Of a DNA stretch of 64,000 bases, positions 40,102-48,854 are shown in pieces. The notes beneath the pieces are model-generated. The model saw only the letters and a list, made by a program, of their open reading frames with translations. It was not told the origin of the DNA and ran no database searches. Made by a program: the position numbers and the translations under genes. How positions within the stretch are numbered: position 1 is the first letter of the stretch; every line of letters begins with the position of its first letter. The stretch is from a virus, in IMG/VR virus record IMGVR_UViG_3300036785_000488, positions 21,072 through 85,071 of that record. One strand, given 5' to 3'.

Positions 40102-40376
40102 TGGGATGGGAGCCTGATGATCGAGCCGACGACGAGGTTGTCGGGATAGAAAATCTCGGGGTTGGCGTAGGCGATCTTGTACCAGTAATCGGGGATGCCG
40201 TAGAGATCACTGGCGATGGTGTCCAGGCGATCACCCTCGACCACGGTGTAGTACACGAAGTTGACCACGGGTGCGGGAGGTGGACCGTAGACAGCGGCGG
40301 CGTACGCCTGTTCGTCAGGATCGTTGAGGACCGTGACCACCGGCTGACCCATATAGCGAGATCCGTTGACGATCAT
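40098..40376 (-). CDS. LysM-domain tail protein (gpX/gp53-like)
   Basis: 92 aa. Residues about 43-92 are a LysM module: YYTVVEGDRLDTIASDLYG, Trp-Tyr-Lys-Ile-Ala-Tyr-Ala-Asn-Pro-Glu, and GSIIRLP. In contractile tails this small LysM protein binds the baseplate hub, and it may touch peptidoglycan. Coupled by four-base overlaps on both sides. Confidence 0.87.
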   Translation of the reverse strand: MIVNGSRYMGQPVVTVLNDPDEQAYAAAVYGPPPAPVVNFVYYTVVEGDRLDTIASDLYGIPDYWYKIAYANPEIFYPDNLVVGSIIRLPSQ

Positions 40377-41704
40377 TTCGTGAACGGCTTTCCGTTGGGG
40401 AGCTTCTGTGGACCACCCTGACCCGACGTGGTGATCAGTTGGCTGACGAGGTCGGCACCAGACTCCGAAGGGTTCCAGACACGCATGACCTGGATCTGCG
40501 CCCAGGCTTCAACCGGGATCATGTCGGAGGAGAACAGAGTGAAGGCGTAGTTCAAGCTCGTCATGAAGCCCTGGAACTGAATGGAGTTGCCAGCTCCGAA
40601 GACAACCTGTACCGGCAGCATGGATGCGGCGTAGCCACCCCACCCGTTCGATCCGAGACCTGTAGCACCGCCACCTTTCACCGATGCATCGAAGAGACCA
40701 TATAGTCGCTCTAAAGCGCGGATGTCCCAACGAGTTCCTTCATCGGATGGCCCAGGGATGTTCCCCTGCCATACCTCGTACATCCGGTTGAAGTAGATGG
40801 TGAAGTTGATGGTCTGGTTCTGTGCCATGTACCCGCCAGATTGGAACATCTCATTGGACTGCATCTGGAACGGATTCAGATGTGCCTGGTCGATCTGGAG
40901 GTTCATGTCAATCTCCAGAGGGTTCATCATGAAGTAGCACTTGAACTGTTTCGCCACCAGCTCGCCTATTCCTCCGCGCACGAGGTGCGTGATCGGGGCA
41001 AACTCCGGTGCTGAACCGAAAGGGGCGACCCTCATGCTGCCACTGCCTTTGACCGAGGGAACATTCTGTCCCTGGAAGAGAGCAGAGAAGGGGAGGTTGT
41101 TGCGAGGGTCTTTCAGGGCCTCGATGTTCTTCTTCAGGTCGGCCATCTGCTGCGGGTTGAGTCCCGTGTTCGTGCTGCTGCTGTTGCCGCTGCCGCTACC
41201 TGACCCCGACCCAGGGGAAATAGTGGCGCTGCCAGAGGCACCGGTCACCCGCTTCACACCTCGGAAGGGTTCAGATGCGTCACCGATGAGGTCAACTTGC
41301 GCCATCTTGACCACATCACCGCTGTGCGGTGCTTCGATGGTCTGCCCACCTCCGGCGTACATCTTGACGTGCGCGTTCTGCCCACTGTTCCCAGGCTGGA
41401 AATACAACAACAGATCACCGACGACTAGGTCACCAGCGGTAAGGCCCGACTGCTTCAGGGCGTCGTACGCCGTCGTCAAGGTGGTGTTGTTGCCCCACTC
41501 GGTGTCTGTGGTCCAGCCGACATCGATGTGCGGGCCATTGAGATAGGAGTAGTTCATCAACCCGGAACAGTCGAAAGCGCCCGGTCCATGTGCCCCGTAG
41601 ACGTATGGCTTGCCGAGCTGTCGCTTGGCAACCGCGAGAGCTGCATCACCGGGTCCCGTCGTCTGGGACGTGACGTTCTCCATGGGGCTGAGGAAGTCAG
41701 CCAT
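40373..41704 (-). CDS. Tail protein with N-terminal NlpC/P60 peptidase
   Basis: 443 aa. Residues 18-130 form an NlpC/P60 domain: GKPYVYGAHGPGAFDCSG with catalytic Cys46, catalytic-region His112 in NAHVKMY, and APHSGD at 125-130. A Gly/Ser linker (about 145-165) leads to a tail-structural domain (about 225-430; FKCYFMMNPLEIDMNLQID, TINFTIYFNRMYEV). It would cut peptide bonds in peptidoglycan during tail penetration. One base shared with the tape measure gene. Confidence 0.87.
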   Translation of the reverse strand: MADFLSPMENVTSQTTGPGDAALAVAKRQLGKPYVYGAHGPGAFDCSGLMNYSYLNGPHIDVGWTTDTEWGNNTTLTTAYDALKQSGLTAGDLVVGDLLLYFQPGNSGQNAHVKMYAGGGQTIEAPHSGDVVKMAQVDLIGDASEPFRGVKRVTGASGSATISPGSGSGSGSGNSSSTNTGLNPQQMADLKKNIEALKDPRNNLPFSALFQGQNVPSVKGSGSMRVAPFGSAPEFAPITHLVRGGIGELVAKQFKCYFMMNPLEIDMNLQIDQAHLNPFQMQSNEMFQSGGYMAQNQTINFTIYFNRMYEVWQGNIPGPSDEGTRWDIRALERLYGLFDASVKGGGATGLGSNGWGGYAASMLPVQVVFGAGNSIQFQGFMTSLNYAFTLFSSDMIPVEAWAQIQVMRVWNPSESGADLVSQLITTSGQGGPQKLPNGKPFTK

Positions 41705-44382
41705 TACGTGGACCTCACTCCTGCGATGATGGTGCGCTTGGATACTGCACCAACAAACTGAGTGGCGAGATTCTCCATGTCCTGTGCTGACGCGCCACTC
41801 GGAACTTGCAGCACGACCGATCCCTGGTTGAAGTTCAAGTGTGTGACCGGAGCACCTCCACCACCCATGCCGCCGCCACGGTTATAGGGGGAGCGGGAGT
41901 AGTTGTCCGCTGCCGGAAGCACAGCTTCGCCTTGGTGGAGGAGAGCGAGCTGGGTGCGAGCGACGAGCTGGGAACCACGCGCCAGTGAGCTGTAGCCACC
42001 GCCCGACCATGTGCTCAGACCCTTGTACGAGGCACCGGACAGACCCTTCCCGGCCTGGAGAGCACCGACGATGTCGCTATAGGAACTGGATTTCAACGTG
42101 TCGACTGTGGCTTCCAGTCCCTGCTGCCAGCTCGTGTATGCCTGGACGCCTTGTCCCCCGCCCAGATTGTTCATGTTGGAGGACCCTGGCATCGGGTACG
42201 TCGTGTTCAGTGGGTTGTACTTCGCCGTGTTGTGCCAGTTGCCGCCCTCGCGGTTCTCCCACGTCACGATGGAGTTGACGTTGGAGGAACTGGTAGGCGC
42301 ACCGATGGCGGCCAGGAGGGCCTGCGCCCAGGTGGTCTGGTTGTAGTCACCACCCGCCGGGATGGTCCCGGAGAAGGCACCGGTATTCCCCGCACCAGAA
42401 GCGGAGCCAGCGTTACCACCACCGGTTGAGCTTGAACCTCCTGAGGAACCTCCTGAGGTCTGCGTTACCTTGAACATTCCGGATGCATCAGAAGTGGTGG
42501 ACAGATTGCCGCGAGTGAGGAACCCAGTTATTGGGCCTCCCACACCACCACCAGCTCCTGGCATACCAGTGCCGGATCCTTTGCCACCAGTGAGTCCAAA
42601 AACCAGAGCAGCGGCGAGCGTGTTCTGCCCCTTTTGAACTGGTTGGGTGAGAGCGTAGAGAACGCTGTCGCGGGGCGGCTTCTCCAACAGATGGTGTGCC
42701 GAGGTCTTTTCCGCCGTCTTGGGCTGGCTGTGCTTCGGTTCCGCAGCACCAGCAGGCGTACCTCCGAGGAGACCACCAAGGAAGCCACCGATGTGACCAC
42801 CAATGCTGCCGAGCATGTGACCAGCACCGCCAAGGAGGTGACCGGCACCCCCACCACCGAGAAGTCCCATAGGGCTGAGTTTGAGAAGACTGCCAAGTCC
42901 ACCGCCGCCGCCGAAAAGGCTGCCAAGTCCACCGAGTCCCCCGAATCCATGGAGGAGACCACCGAGCTGACCGAGACCGCCACCACCGAGGAGACCGCCG
43001 ATACTGCCCAGCCCCCCTCCTCCACCGAGTCCACCCATCGGACTGAGGAGCTTGCCGAGAATCCCACCTCCGGGAAGGAACCCACTCAGCGGACTCCATC
43101 CACCGGGACCACCGCCACCAGTGAGTGGACTGAGAACCGAGGCAGCAGCCCCCCACCCAGCCTGGCCCAGCACACTGAGATCTCTAGCGGTCTGACCGAG
43201 AGCTGGGAAGAACTGAGACTCCGCTCGACCCTTGGCACTCTGTGCCTTCAGTTGCTGCATGTAGGTCGAACCGGCAGCCGGTGTACCAGAGATGTCGGTT
43301 CCACCCCTGCCGAGTTTCTTGCCCTGATTCTGCATGGCGATGCGCTGAGTGGCGTAACTCCAGAACGCTTCGTAGCCCGCGCTCCCAGGTGCGAGGCCGA
43401 ATACCTGCTCAAGGTTGGCTGCCCATGGGTGACCCGGCTTCATCCATTCTTCAAACTGGGCGTACGACGGCTTCCCCCCGACATTGCGCGACATGAAATC
43501 GAAGATCTGTACGTACTGTGCCGTGCCGGTGAGCTGCTTCCCGCCGGGGCTGAAGTTGAAGCCGTAGGCCATCTCTTGGTTGAGAGTCTGCGGGGCCATC
43601 GACTGGAGTTGCGTCTGCATGGCCTGCTGTGGACTCATGTTCGGCACCAACGTCATCAGGTTGCCTGCTTGACGCCATGCGTTCGCCCCTTGTGCCGATC
43701 CTGGAACGATGCCCATGTTCATCGCCATGTAGAGATTGCTCTGGGCGAAGTCCGAAGGCTGTTGTGTGAGGACCCCCGCTGGCTGCTGATACAGGCTGCG
43801 CTGACTGACACCAGCAGCGGGAGCGATCATCTGGGCGATGGTCTGACCCTGTACTGCTTGGGAAACCAGGCCCTGGGCGTACTTCGCTCCTGCACCGACA
43901 GCCGCTGGAATCATGGAGTCTGCAGCTCGCTGAGCCATCGCGGCTGTGCCCGATTGCTGTTGAGGGAACGAGGAACCGGTCCCTCTACTGGCGGTGCCCT
44001 GGTCCATACTCGGCGTGCCCTTGAACCCTTGGTCACCCGGCTGAGTCGCGTTCGGCATCTGCATCGTGGTGTCGGCGGCATCACCGGTCTTGCCGGAGGG
44101 TCCACCCGGACTAGGTGCACCCATCCCGCCGCCACCACCACCGCCCAGTCCACCCAGAGTGCTGATCGCACCCTGCAGGTTGTTCTGCATGTTCTGCATG
44201 CTCTTGTTGAGCGTGTCTACGGCACTGCTGATGTCACCCAGGATCTGCTTGGCAGTGGTGCCGAAGTTGGTGAAGGCCGACTGGACACCGGACACCGCGC
44301 CAGAGATCTTGCCGACCTCCTCCCCGAATCTCTTCGGACCTTCGGAGTCGAAGAGACCAGCTCCATATCCGCCGTCAGGCAT
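41704..44382 (-). CDS. Tape measure protein with Gly-rich core and lysozyme-like domain
   Basis: 892 aa. The N-terminal 80 residues have alternating helices (QSAFTNFGTTAKQILGDISS). The centre (about 400-560) is Gly/Leu-rich (GGLGGLGSLFGGGGGLGSLL). A lysozyme/transglycosylase-like domain lies at about 690-800 (ALLAAIGAPTSSSNVNSIVTW, Glu-Asn-Arg-Glu-Gly-Gly-Asn-Trp, YNPLNTT, QGVQAYTSW). Length sets tail length, and the domain may help the tail cross the wall. Position between chaperone-like genes and the NlpC/P60 gene fits a tape measure. Confidence 0.82.
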   Translation of the reverse strand: MPDGGYGAGLFDSEGPKRFGEEVGKISGAVSGVQSAFTNFGTTAKQILGDISSAVDTLNKSMQNMQNNLQGAISTLGGLGGGGGGGMGAPSPGGPSGKTGDAADTTMQMPNATQPGDQGFKGTPSMDQGTASRGTGSSFPQQQSGTAAMAQRAADSMIPAAVGAGAKYAQGLVSQAVQGQTIAQMIAPAAGVSQRSLYQQPAGVLTQQPSDFAQSNLYMAMNMGIVPGSAQGANAWRQAGNLMTLVPNMSPQQAMQTQLQSMAPQTLNQEMAYGFNFSPGGKQLTGTAQYVQIFDFMSRNVGGKPSYAQFEEWMKPGHPWAANLEQVFGLAPGSAGYEAFWSYATQRIAMQNQGKKLGRGGTDISGTPAAGSTYMQQLKAQSAKGRAESQFFPALGQTARDLSVLGQAGWGAAASVLSPLTGGGGPGGWSPLSGFLPGGGILGKLLSPMGGLGGGGGLGSIGGLLGGGGLGQLGGLLHGFGGLGGLGSLFGGGGGLGSLLKLSPMGLLGGGGAGHLLGGAGHMLGSIGGHIGGFLGGLLGGTPAGAAEPKHSQPKTAEKTSAHHLLEKPPRDSVLYALTQPVQKGQNTLAAALVFGLTGGKGSGTGMPGAGGGVGGPITGFLTRGNLSTTSDASGMFKVTQTSGGSSGGSSSTGGGNAGSASGAGNTGAFSGTIPAGGDYNQTTWAQALLAAIGAPTSSSNVNSIVTWENREGGNWHNTAKYNPLNTTYPMPGSSNMNNLGGGQGVQAYTSWQQGLEATVDTLKSSSYSDIVGALQAGKGLSGASYKGLSTWSGGGYSSLARGSQLVARTQLALLHQGEAVLPAADNYSRSPYNRGGGMGGGGAPVTHLNFNQGSVVLQVPSGASAQDMENLATQFVGAVSKRTIIAGVRST

Positions 44383-44539
44383 GTTCGCTCACCACGACGT
44401 CTACCCAGTGCTTGCGCTCGTAGTAAGGCATGGCCTTGATCTCGGACAGGCTCCAACCAGTGAACTTCTCTGAGATGCGGCGGTACTCCAGGAAGAGGAG
44501 ATCGAAGGGGGAGAGAGTGTTAGCGAAATAAGTCGACAA
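44375..44539 (-). CDS. Small overlapping frame upstream of the tape measure, tail-chaperone candidate
   Basis: 54 aa from TTG 44539, overlapping the last 20 bases of the preceding gene and ending eight bases inside the tape measure gene. The peptide is coding-like (FDLLFLEYRRISEKFTGWSL). Tail assembly chaperones are often encoded as two frames joined by ribosomal frameshifting just before the tape measure gene; here a +1 shift near TTT-C-GCT (about 44525-44531) would join the frames. A TTG start is the alternative. Confidence 0.6.
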   Translation of the reverse strand: MSTYFANTLSPFDLLFLEYRRISEKFTGWSLSEIKAMPYYERKHWVDVVVSEHA

Positions 44540-45338
44540 GGCTGAGGGTGTAGTCGGCCTCCCGTCCGCATTCGGTGCATGTCACCATCACCTCCTCCAT
44601 GCGGGGGCCAGGTTGCGCCTCAGCCAGAGCGTTCACGACAGTACGTCGGTCGGCCATACTCATCCGCTGAGCGGCAGGACCGGCCACCGGTAAGCCGTCG
44701 AGCTTGCGAAGACAGCGATCAATAGCGATGGTGGCTTCCTCCGGACCCGTGCGGTTGCCGTCGCCCACCATCTCAAGCTGGACAGCACCGGTTATGAGGG
44801 CGAGGGTCGCCGTGTGCCCATTGCGAAGCTCGACCTCGATCTCCTGAACCATCGGGTTGTCGAGTTTCTTGGTGGGAATCGAGTCCAACTCCACGATGGT
44901 GCCGAAGGTCTCACCGCAGAGACGACAGGGGAAATCAGGCACCTCCCAGTCATGACCGAAGGTGAGCATCCGCACCTCAAGCATGAGCTGGGCGCGATCT
45001 CCAGTCAGCATCCCGGCCAAGACGTTGGCCGGGACGGGATCGATGGTGCCGACTGCCTCCACCGTGCGCTTGAGCAACAGGTCGACCACCCTGGGGACAT
45101 TGATGGTCGGGTTGCGTAGCTCGCGCGCCATGGCCTCCTCATCGGAGCCATTGATCTCGCGGATCCGGGCGTCGGTGTGCAGGTTGCCCTCGGGATCGAT
45201 GTAGCCACCAGGCAACGGGAAGCGGTTGGACGGCGGTGCGTCCAGGAGAGGAACCTCCGGCTTTGTGAGCGCGTTGACCTGAGCCGCTGCCTTTTCCGGC
45301 TCAGCGAGCGGATCGATCTCCGAGTCGAAGACGGTCAT
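44520..45338 (-). CDS. T4-type baseplate/tail-assembly protein
   Basis: 272 aa. N-terminal Pro-rich part, helices from 60 to 130, then CRLCGE near 140 and CTECG near 256, likely one zinc site. The layout (alpha helical with a tail-end Cys pair, ahead of the tape measure) resembles the T4 baseplate-protein family (gp26/gp51-like). Probably an assembly factor of the baseplate or tail tube. Overlaps the tail-tube gene stop by four bases (ATGA). Confidence 0.68.
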   Translation of the reverse strand: MTVFDSEIDPLAEPEKAAAQVNALTKPEVPLLDAPPSNRFPLPGGYIDPEGNLHTDARIREINGSDEEAMARELRNPTINVPRVVDLLLKRTVEAVGTIDPVPANVLAGMLTGDRAQLMLEVRMLTFGHDWEVPDFPCRLCGETFGTIVELDSIPTKKLDNPMVQEIEVELRNGHTATLALITGAVQLEMVGDGNRTGPEEATIAIDRCLRKLDGLPVAGPAAQRMSMADRRTVVNALAEAQPGPRMEEVMVTCTECGREADYTLSLVDLFR

Positions 45339-45946
45339 ATGCTGGCCGAGGGAGAGAGGAAGTTGGTCGGGTCCTGACTGGCGGTGAGCATGCCCCAGCC
45401 CTCGTGCGCCAGGGTGAGGTTCTCGATGAAGACGGCATTACCTCCAGCCTCCAGGTCAGCGAAGGAGTAGCCCATCGGCCAGGCGTTGTAGAGGAGGAAC
45501 CGCACCTTGATGGGGGGCGGATTGTCCACCCCGGCTGCCCACCCCGTCGTGGTGATCGGGTGAGCCATCACATCGATGGTCACTCCGACCCGGAAGTTCG
45601 TGGAGGGAGTCCCGAACCCCCTCCCGACATTGACGGCGAAGATCTGGCTCAGCCAGTTGTAGACCTCGTTGGTTCCGACGTTGGTACCCGAGGCTCCCGG
45701 CGTCATGACCGGCGCCGCCATCATCCCTCTGGTGAGCGTGATGGGACCGAACTCGGACTGACCGGGCATCTTGCGCGTGGTTGTGTTGTTCCCACCCTCG
45801 CGGTATGGGATGACCTCGTTGTTGACGGCCAGGCCAGACATCGCCATGAAGCCCATGCGGGCCAGCGTGGGGATGTTCGGGTGGTTGATGTTGACGTTGA
45901 AGCGGAAGTTCCTCAGGGGGTCTGAGTTCAGTGGTCGACTGGTCAT
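45335..45946 (-). CDS. Tail tube protein, T4 gp19-like
   Basis: 203 aa; ATG 45946 with AGGAG five bases upstream. Residues 9-80 show the gp19 pattern: LRNFRFNVNI, Gly-Phe-Met-Ala-Met-Ser-Gly-Leu, VIPYREGGNNTTTRKMPGQ, and ITLTRG. The final strand ENLTLAHEGW matches the C-terminal hairpin. It stacks as hexamers into the inner tube of a contractile tail. Eight bases downstream of the sheath gene. Confidence 0.9.
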   Translation of the reverse strand: MTSRPLNSDPLRNFRFNVNINHPNIPTLARMGFMAMSGLAVNNEVIPYREGGNNTTTRKMPGQSEFGPITLTRGMMAAPVMTPGASGTNVGTNEVYNWLSQIFAVNVGRGFGTPSTNFRVGVTIDVMAHPITTTGWAAGVDNPPPIKVRFLLYNAWPMGYSFADLEAGGNAVFIENLTLAHEGWGMLTASQDPTNFLSPSASI

Positions 45947-45954
45947 GTGTACTC

Positions 45955-47571
45955 CTATCCGGTAGTGACCGACACGCTCTGCCCACCGGCCCACTGACCG
46001 ATGCTGATGACGACGAACTCGGCGGGGTACTGAAGGGCCACACCGACCTCGACGTTGACGATGCCCTGCTGGATGGTCATCGGCTGGTTGTTGCTGGCAT
46101 CACAGGTGACGTAGAAAGCGTCTGCAGCATTCTGACCACGTAGCCCGCCGCTCTGCCAGAACGACGTCAAGAACTGATTGAGCACCGAAGTGATCTGGTT
46201 CCACAGCACCCAATCGTTCGGCTCAAACACGGCGAACCGGGAGAGCGACACCAGTTCTGTTCTGAGGTAGATGATGGTGCGCTCGACTGAGACGTAGCGC
46301 GTGACGAGATAGGGCGACAGTGTGCGTGCCCCCCAGACCACAATCCCCGAACCGGGGACAGAAATGAGGCAGTTCACATTCCCCTGGGTCAGGATGCCCT
46401 GGTCGCTGTTGGTGAGTGTGAACTCCAGTCCCGTGACACCCTGAAGAGATGCGCCCAACCCGGCTGGGGCCTTGGCGACACCTCTCGCCAGATCGGTAGC
46501 GATGTACTGACCGACCACGAACCCACCCGGCGGAATAGTCCGAGTACGACCTGGAACCGGCGAATAAGGGTCGGAGATTTGAGTCTGCGGGTAGTACACC
46601 GCGGCCTGAGCTGTAGCTCCCAGACCCTGAACAGAGGGCAGGATACTGCTACCAGGATTCTGTGATGGAGGAGCTACTCCCGGAGGGCAGTCAACCACGA
46701 TGAAGATGTCACCGCGATTCGTCGCGTAGGTGATGACCATGCCGAACGTGGTGGCATCGCTGGCACTGATGCCGGGGAGGTTGAGCACGAACGGCTGATC
46801 CGGGAACTGATCAAGGCGATTCACCGCATTCTGGATGTCGGTGAACGTGAGCGCACTGCCATCCGATCCAGGCGGGACGTTCAACTGCTGACTCGCTGTC
46901 GTTGCAGCCGGGTTGTTGTGGGGAGCTGGAGTCGGTGTGCCGTGGGTCTTGGCGAGGTCCACGACATTGATGAAGTTCGACCCGCTAAACGAACTGTTGA
47001 TGACATCGACGGCGTAGTTGTTCACCCCGGCGTTGGTCGAGCCAGGGACCATCGATACGTCCTGCCAACGCTCCACCGTGTTGACCGCTGCGTTGCCCAG
47101 GTACTTGACCACCAAGGTGAAGGTCAGCGGCGTCATGTCAGGCGAATTAGGGGGCGGCAGGACCGTACCGGGCAAGATGTCGATCCAGATGTTGTTACCC
47201 CACTGCCCTGGGTTGTCTGCCTGCACCTGGAGTGAGGACTGAGGTGTCGTAGTGCTCTGGTCCTGGAAGGTGAACGCCGAGATCGTCGGACCCGATGTGT
47301 CCATCCGGTAGGCCCGGATGATGAGAGCGTTCGTACCACCTGCGGAGAAGTAGGAGAAGACCGCCAGATGAAGCGCACTGGGCGGGTAGGCCGTCTCAAA
47401 GCCACCGTAGGAGTAGGTGAAGTCCTTCCACGAGGAGACGACAGTGGGCACAAGCGGACCCCTGGGGCAGGCCCCGACGAAGCACGCTGAGGCAGCCCCC
47501 GGCGAAGAACCGGCATAGGCGGGGAACGACGAGAGGTCGACGTAGACGCCGGGACGGGTGAGAGTTGCCAT
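45955..47571 (-). CDS. Contractile tail sheath protein
   Basis: 538 aa. The start TRPGVYVDLSSFP, then FVGACPRGPLVPTVVSSWKDF and NALIIRAYRM are typical of sheath subunits. The C-terminal region has VSVERTIIYLRTELVSLSRFAVFEPND and Val-Ala-Leu-Gln-Tyr-Pro-Ala-Glu-Phe-Val-Val, the handshake strands joining subunits. It contracts to drive the tube through the envelope. AGGAGGAG precedes ATG 47571 by two bases. This gene defines the phage as a myovirus type. Confidence 0.95.
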   Translation of the reverse strand: MATLTRPGVYVDLSSFPAYAGSSPGAASACFVGACPRGPLVPTVVSSWKDFTYSYGGFETAYPPSALHLAVFSYFSAGGTNALIIRAYRMDTSGPTISAFTFQDQSTTTPQSSLQVQADNPGQWGNNIWIDILPGTVLPPPNSPDMTPLTFTLVVKYLGNAAVNTVERWQDVSMVPGSTNAGVNNYAVDVINSSFSGSNFINVVDLAKTHGTPTPAPHNNPAATTASQQLNVPPGSDGSALTFTDIQNAVNRLDQFPDQPFVLNLPGISASDATTFGMVITYATNRGDIFIVVDCPPGVAPPSQNPGSSILPSVQGLGATAQAAVYYPQTQISDPYSPVPGRTRTIPPGGFVVGQYIATDLARGVAKAPAGLGASLQGVTGLEFTLTNSDQGILTQGNVNCLISVPGSGIVVWGARTLSPYLVTRYVSVERTIIYLRTELVSLSRFAVFEPNDWVLWNQITSVLNQFLTSFWQSGGLRGQNAADAFYVTCDASNNQPMTIQQGIVNVEVGVALQYPAEFVVISIGQWAGGQSVSVTTG

Positions 47572-48293
47572 TACTCCTCCTGTGAGCGGTATTGGCCGGT
47601 GGAAATGAGTGACTGATCGGCGGTGCGGGAAATGAGGTCAGGACCGATCACCGTCTTTTCACTGGTGGTGTCGATGACGGTGAGGAGCACGTTACGAACG
47701 CGGGTGTTGGCGACAGCAATGATGTCCTCGACCTCGGTCGGAATGCGGACCCGGTAGATCTGGCGGAAGAGCCGCTTGTCGGCTTCCATCCCGTTGGCTC
47801 TGGTGGTGCCGAGCATGTCGACGCGTCGCACGGTGCCGCCAGGACAAGTCATCTGAGCGAAGCGAGGATGCAGACGGCTCTGCAGCAGGGCGGCGCTCAT
47901 CTGGGAAATGTGCTGGTTGATCCGTGCGCTGGCCGTGATGGTGTAGTCGAAATCCATCGGAATGGGGTAGTTGATCGAGGGAGGGACCTCTGTGGTCCAA
48001 GGGATGTTCTGGAGGTAGCGGTACCCGACCTGGACCCAGCCCCGGTGCTCACGCTCGTGGGCTATCCGCTCCCCGGTGAAGTTGATCGTGATGTTCGGGT
48101 AGGTAATCCGGCGCTCCTCCCGCTCCGGATTGTGGAACCACACCGGTACGGGCCGGGGAGCTTCATCGGTGGCGTTCAGGTCTCTCACGGTGATGCCGGT
48201 GAGAAGGTTCTTCAGACCCATGTCCTCCTCGGTGTACTGGCCGAGGAAGGGATCGTTCGGAGCCTGGTCGTTGATCGGGTTGACGAGAGTCAC
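47571..48293 (-). CDS. Tail/neck completion protein candidate
   Basis: 240 aa. Beta-rich with PNITINFTGERIAHEREHRG, YPIPMDFDYTITASARINQHISQM and FRQIYRVRIPTEVEDI. Position directly upstream of the sheath, and its similarity to a tail-completion layout, suggest a tail terminator or sheath initiator. No decisive motif. It shares one base with the sheath start. Confidence 0.68.
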   Translation of the reverse strand: MTLVNPINDQAPNDPFLGQYTEEDMGLKNLLTGITVRDLNATDEAPRPVPVWFHNPEREERRITYPNITINFTGERIAHEREHRGWVQVGYRYLQNIPWTTEVPPSINYPIPMDFDYTITASARINQHISQMSAALLQSRLHPRFAQMTCPGGTVRRVDMLGTTRANGMEADKRLFRQIYRVRIPTEVEDIIAVANTRVRNVLLTVIDTTSEKTVIGPDLISRTADQSLISTGQYRSQEE

Positions 48294-48730
48294 CTGAACA
48301 CCGCTTCCGCCAGTGCGTCACGGAACTTGGCGACGGTGTCGCCCGACTGACGAGTCAGGTCCATTGCCGCCTGGGTGACGGGATAGATCTGCTCCATCTC
48401 CTGGGCGCGGCCGTGCAGCTCGTGCGACTCGGGGAGACCCACATGCATGTTGCGGGGGAAGGCTCGACGCCCAACGACAGCCGCAGCCGCCCGCCGGTAC
48501 CACGCCGCCGGGGACTCGTAGACCTGGAGGGCATCGGCAACGTCGTGGTACTGCGACAGCGACGACTCGCCCTTGATGGTTTGCTGCATCGAACCCTTGA
48601 GGTGTTCGCCTGCCTTCGTCGCCGCGTCTGTGATCACCCGAGCACTGGACATTTTCTTGTAGCCCTGGGCGACTTTGGCGAGCTTGTCCAGGTCTGACGT
48701 CTTCACGCAGGTGAACGAAGAGGAAGGCAT
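48290..48730 (-). CDS. Head-tail connector-type protein candidate
   Basis: 146 aa from ATG 48730 after GAGGA; ATG 48775 is possible and would add 15 residues. Entirely helical, with LKGSMQQTIKGESSLSQYHD and a C-terminal helix. First gene of the minus tail unit, ending in ATGA with the next. Only position and size suggest a neck role. Confidence 0.62.
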   Translation of the reverse strand: MPSSSFTCVKTSDLDKLAKVAQGYKKMSSARVITDAATKAGEHLKGSMQQTIKGESSLSQYHDVADALQVYESPAAWYRRAAAAVVGRRAFPRNMHVGLPESHELHGRAQEMEQIYPVTQAAMDLTRQSGDTVAKFRDALAEAVFR

Positions 48731-48841
48731 TTTCCTCAGATCTATGGGCGATTTTTCAAGCGTGTTACAACTCATCCGGCGTTAGCGGGCCGAACGAGTC
48801 AAGCGTACGCCGGGTGGCTCCGGAACCCTGACCACCCGTCG

Positions 48842-48854
48842 TAGCCTGGTCGCT
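48842..48854 (+). promoter_or_regulatory. Leaderless start with TAGCCT box
   Basis: TAGCCT at 48842-48847, seven nucleotides, GTG 48855. Spacing matches the other leaderless starts; no clear -35. The divergent minus gene has no equally clear box. Confidence 0.5.

Noticed and set aside
42634-44439. 601-aa plus-strand open frame
   Set aside because: Exactly antisense to the tape measure gene; rich in Glu/Thr runs that mirror the Gly/Leu repeats.
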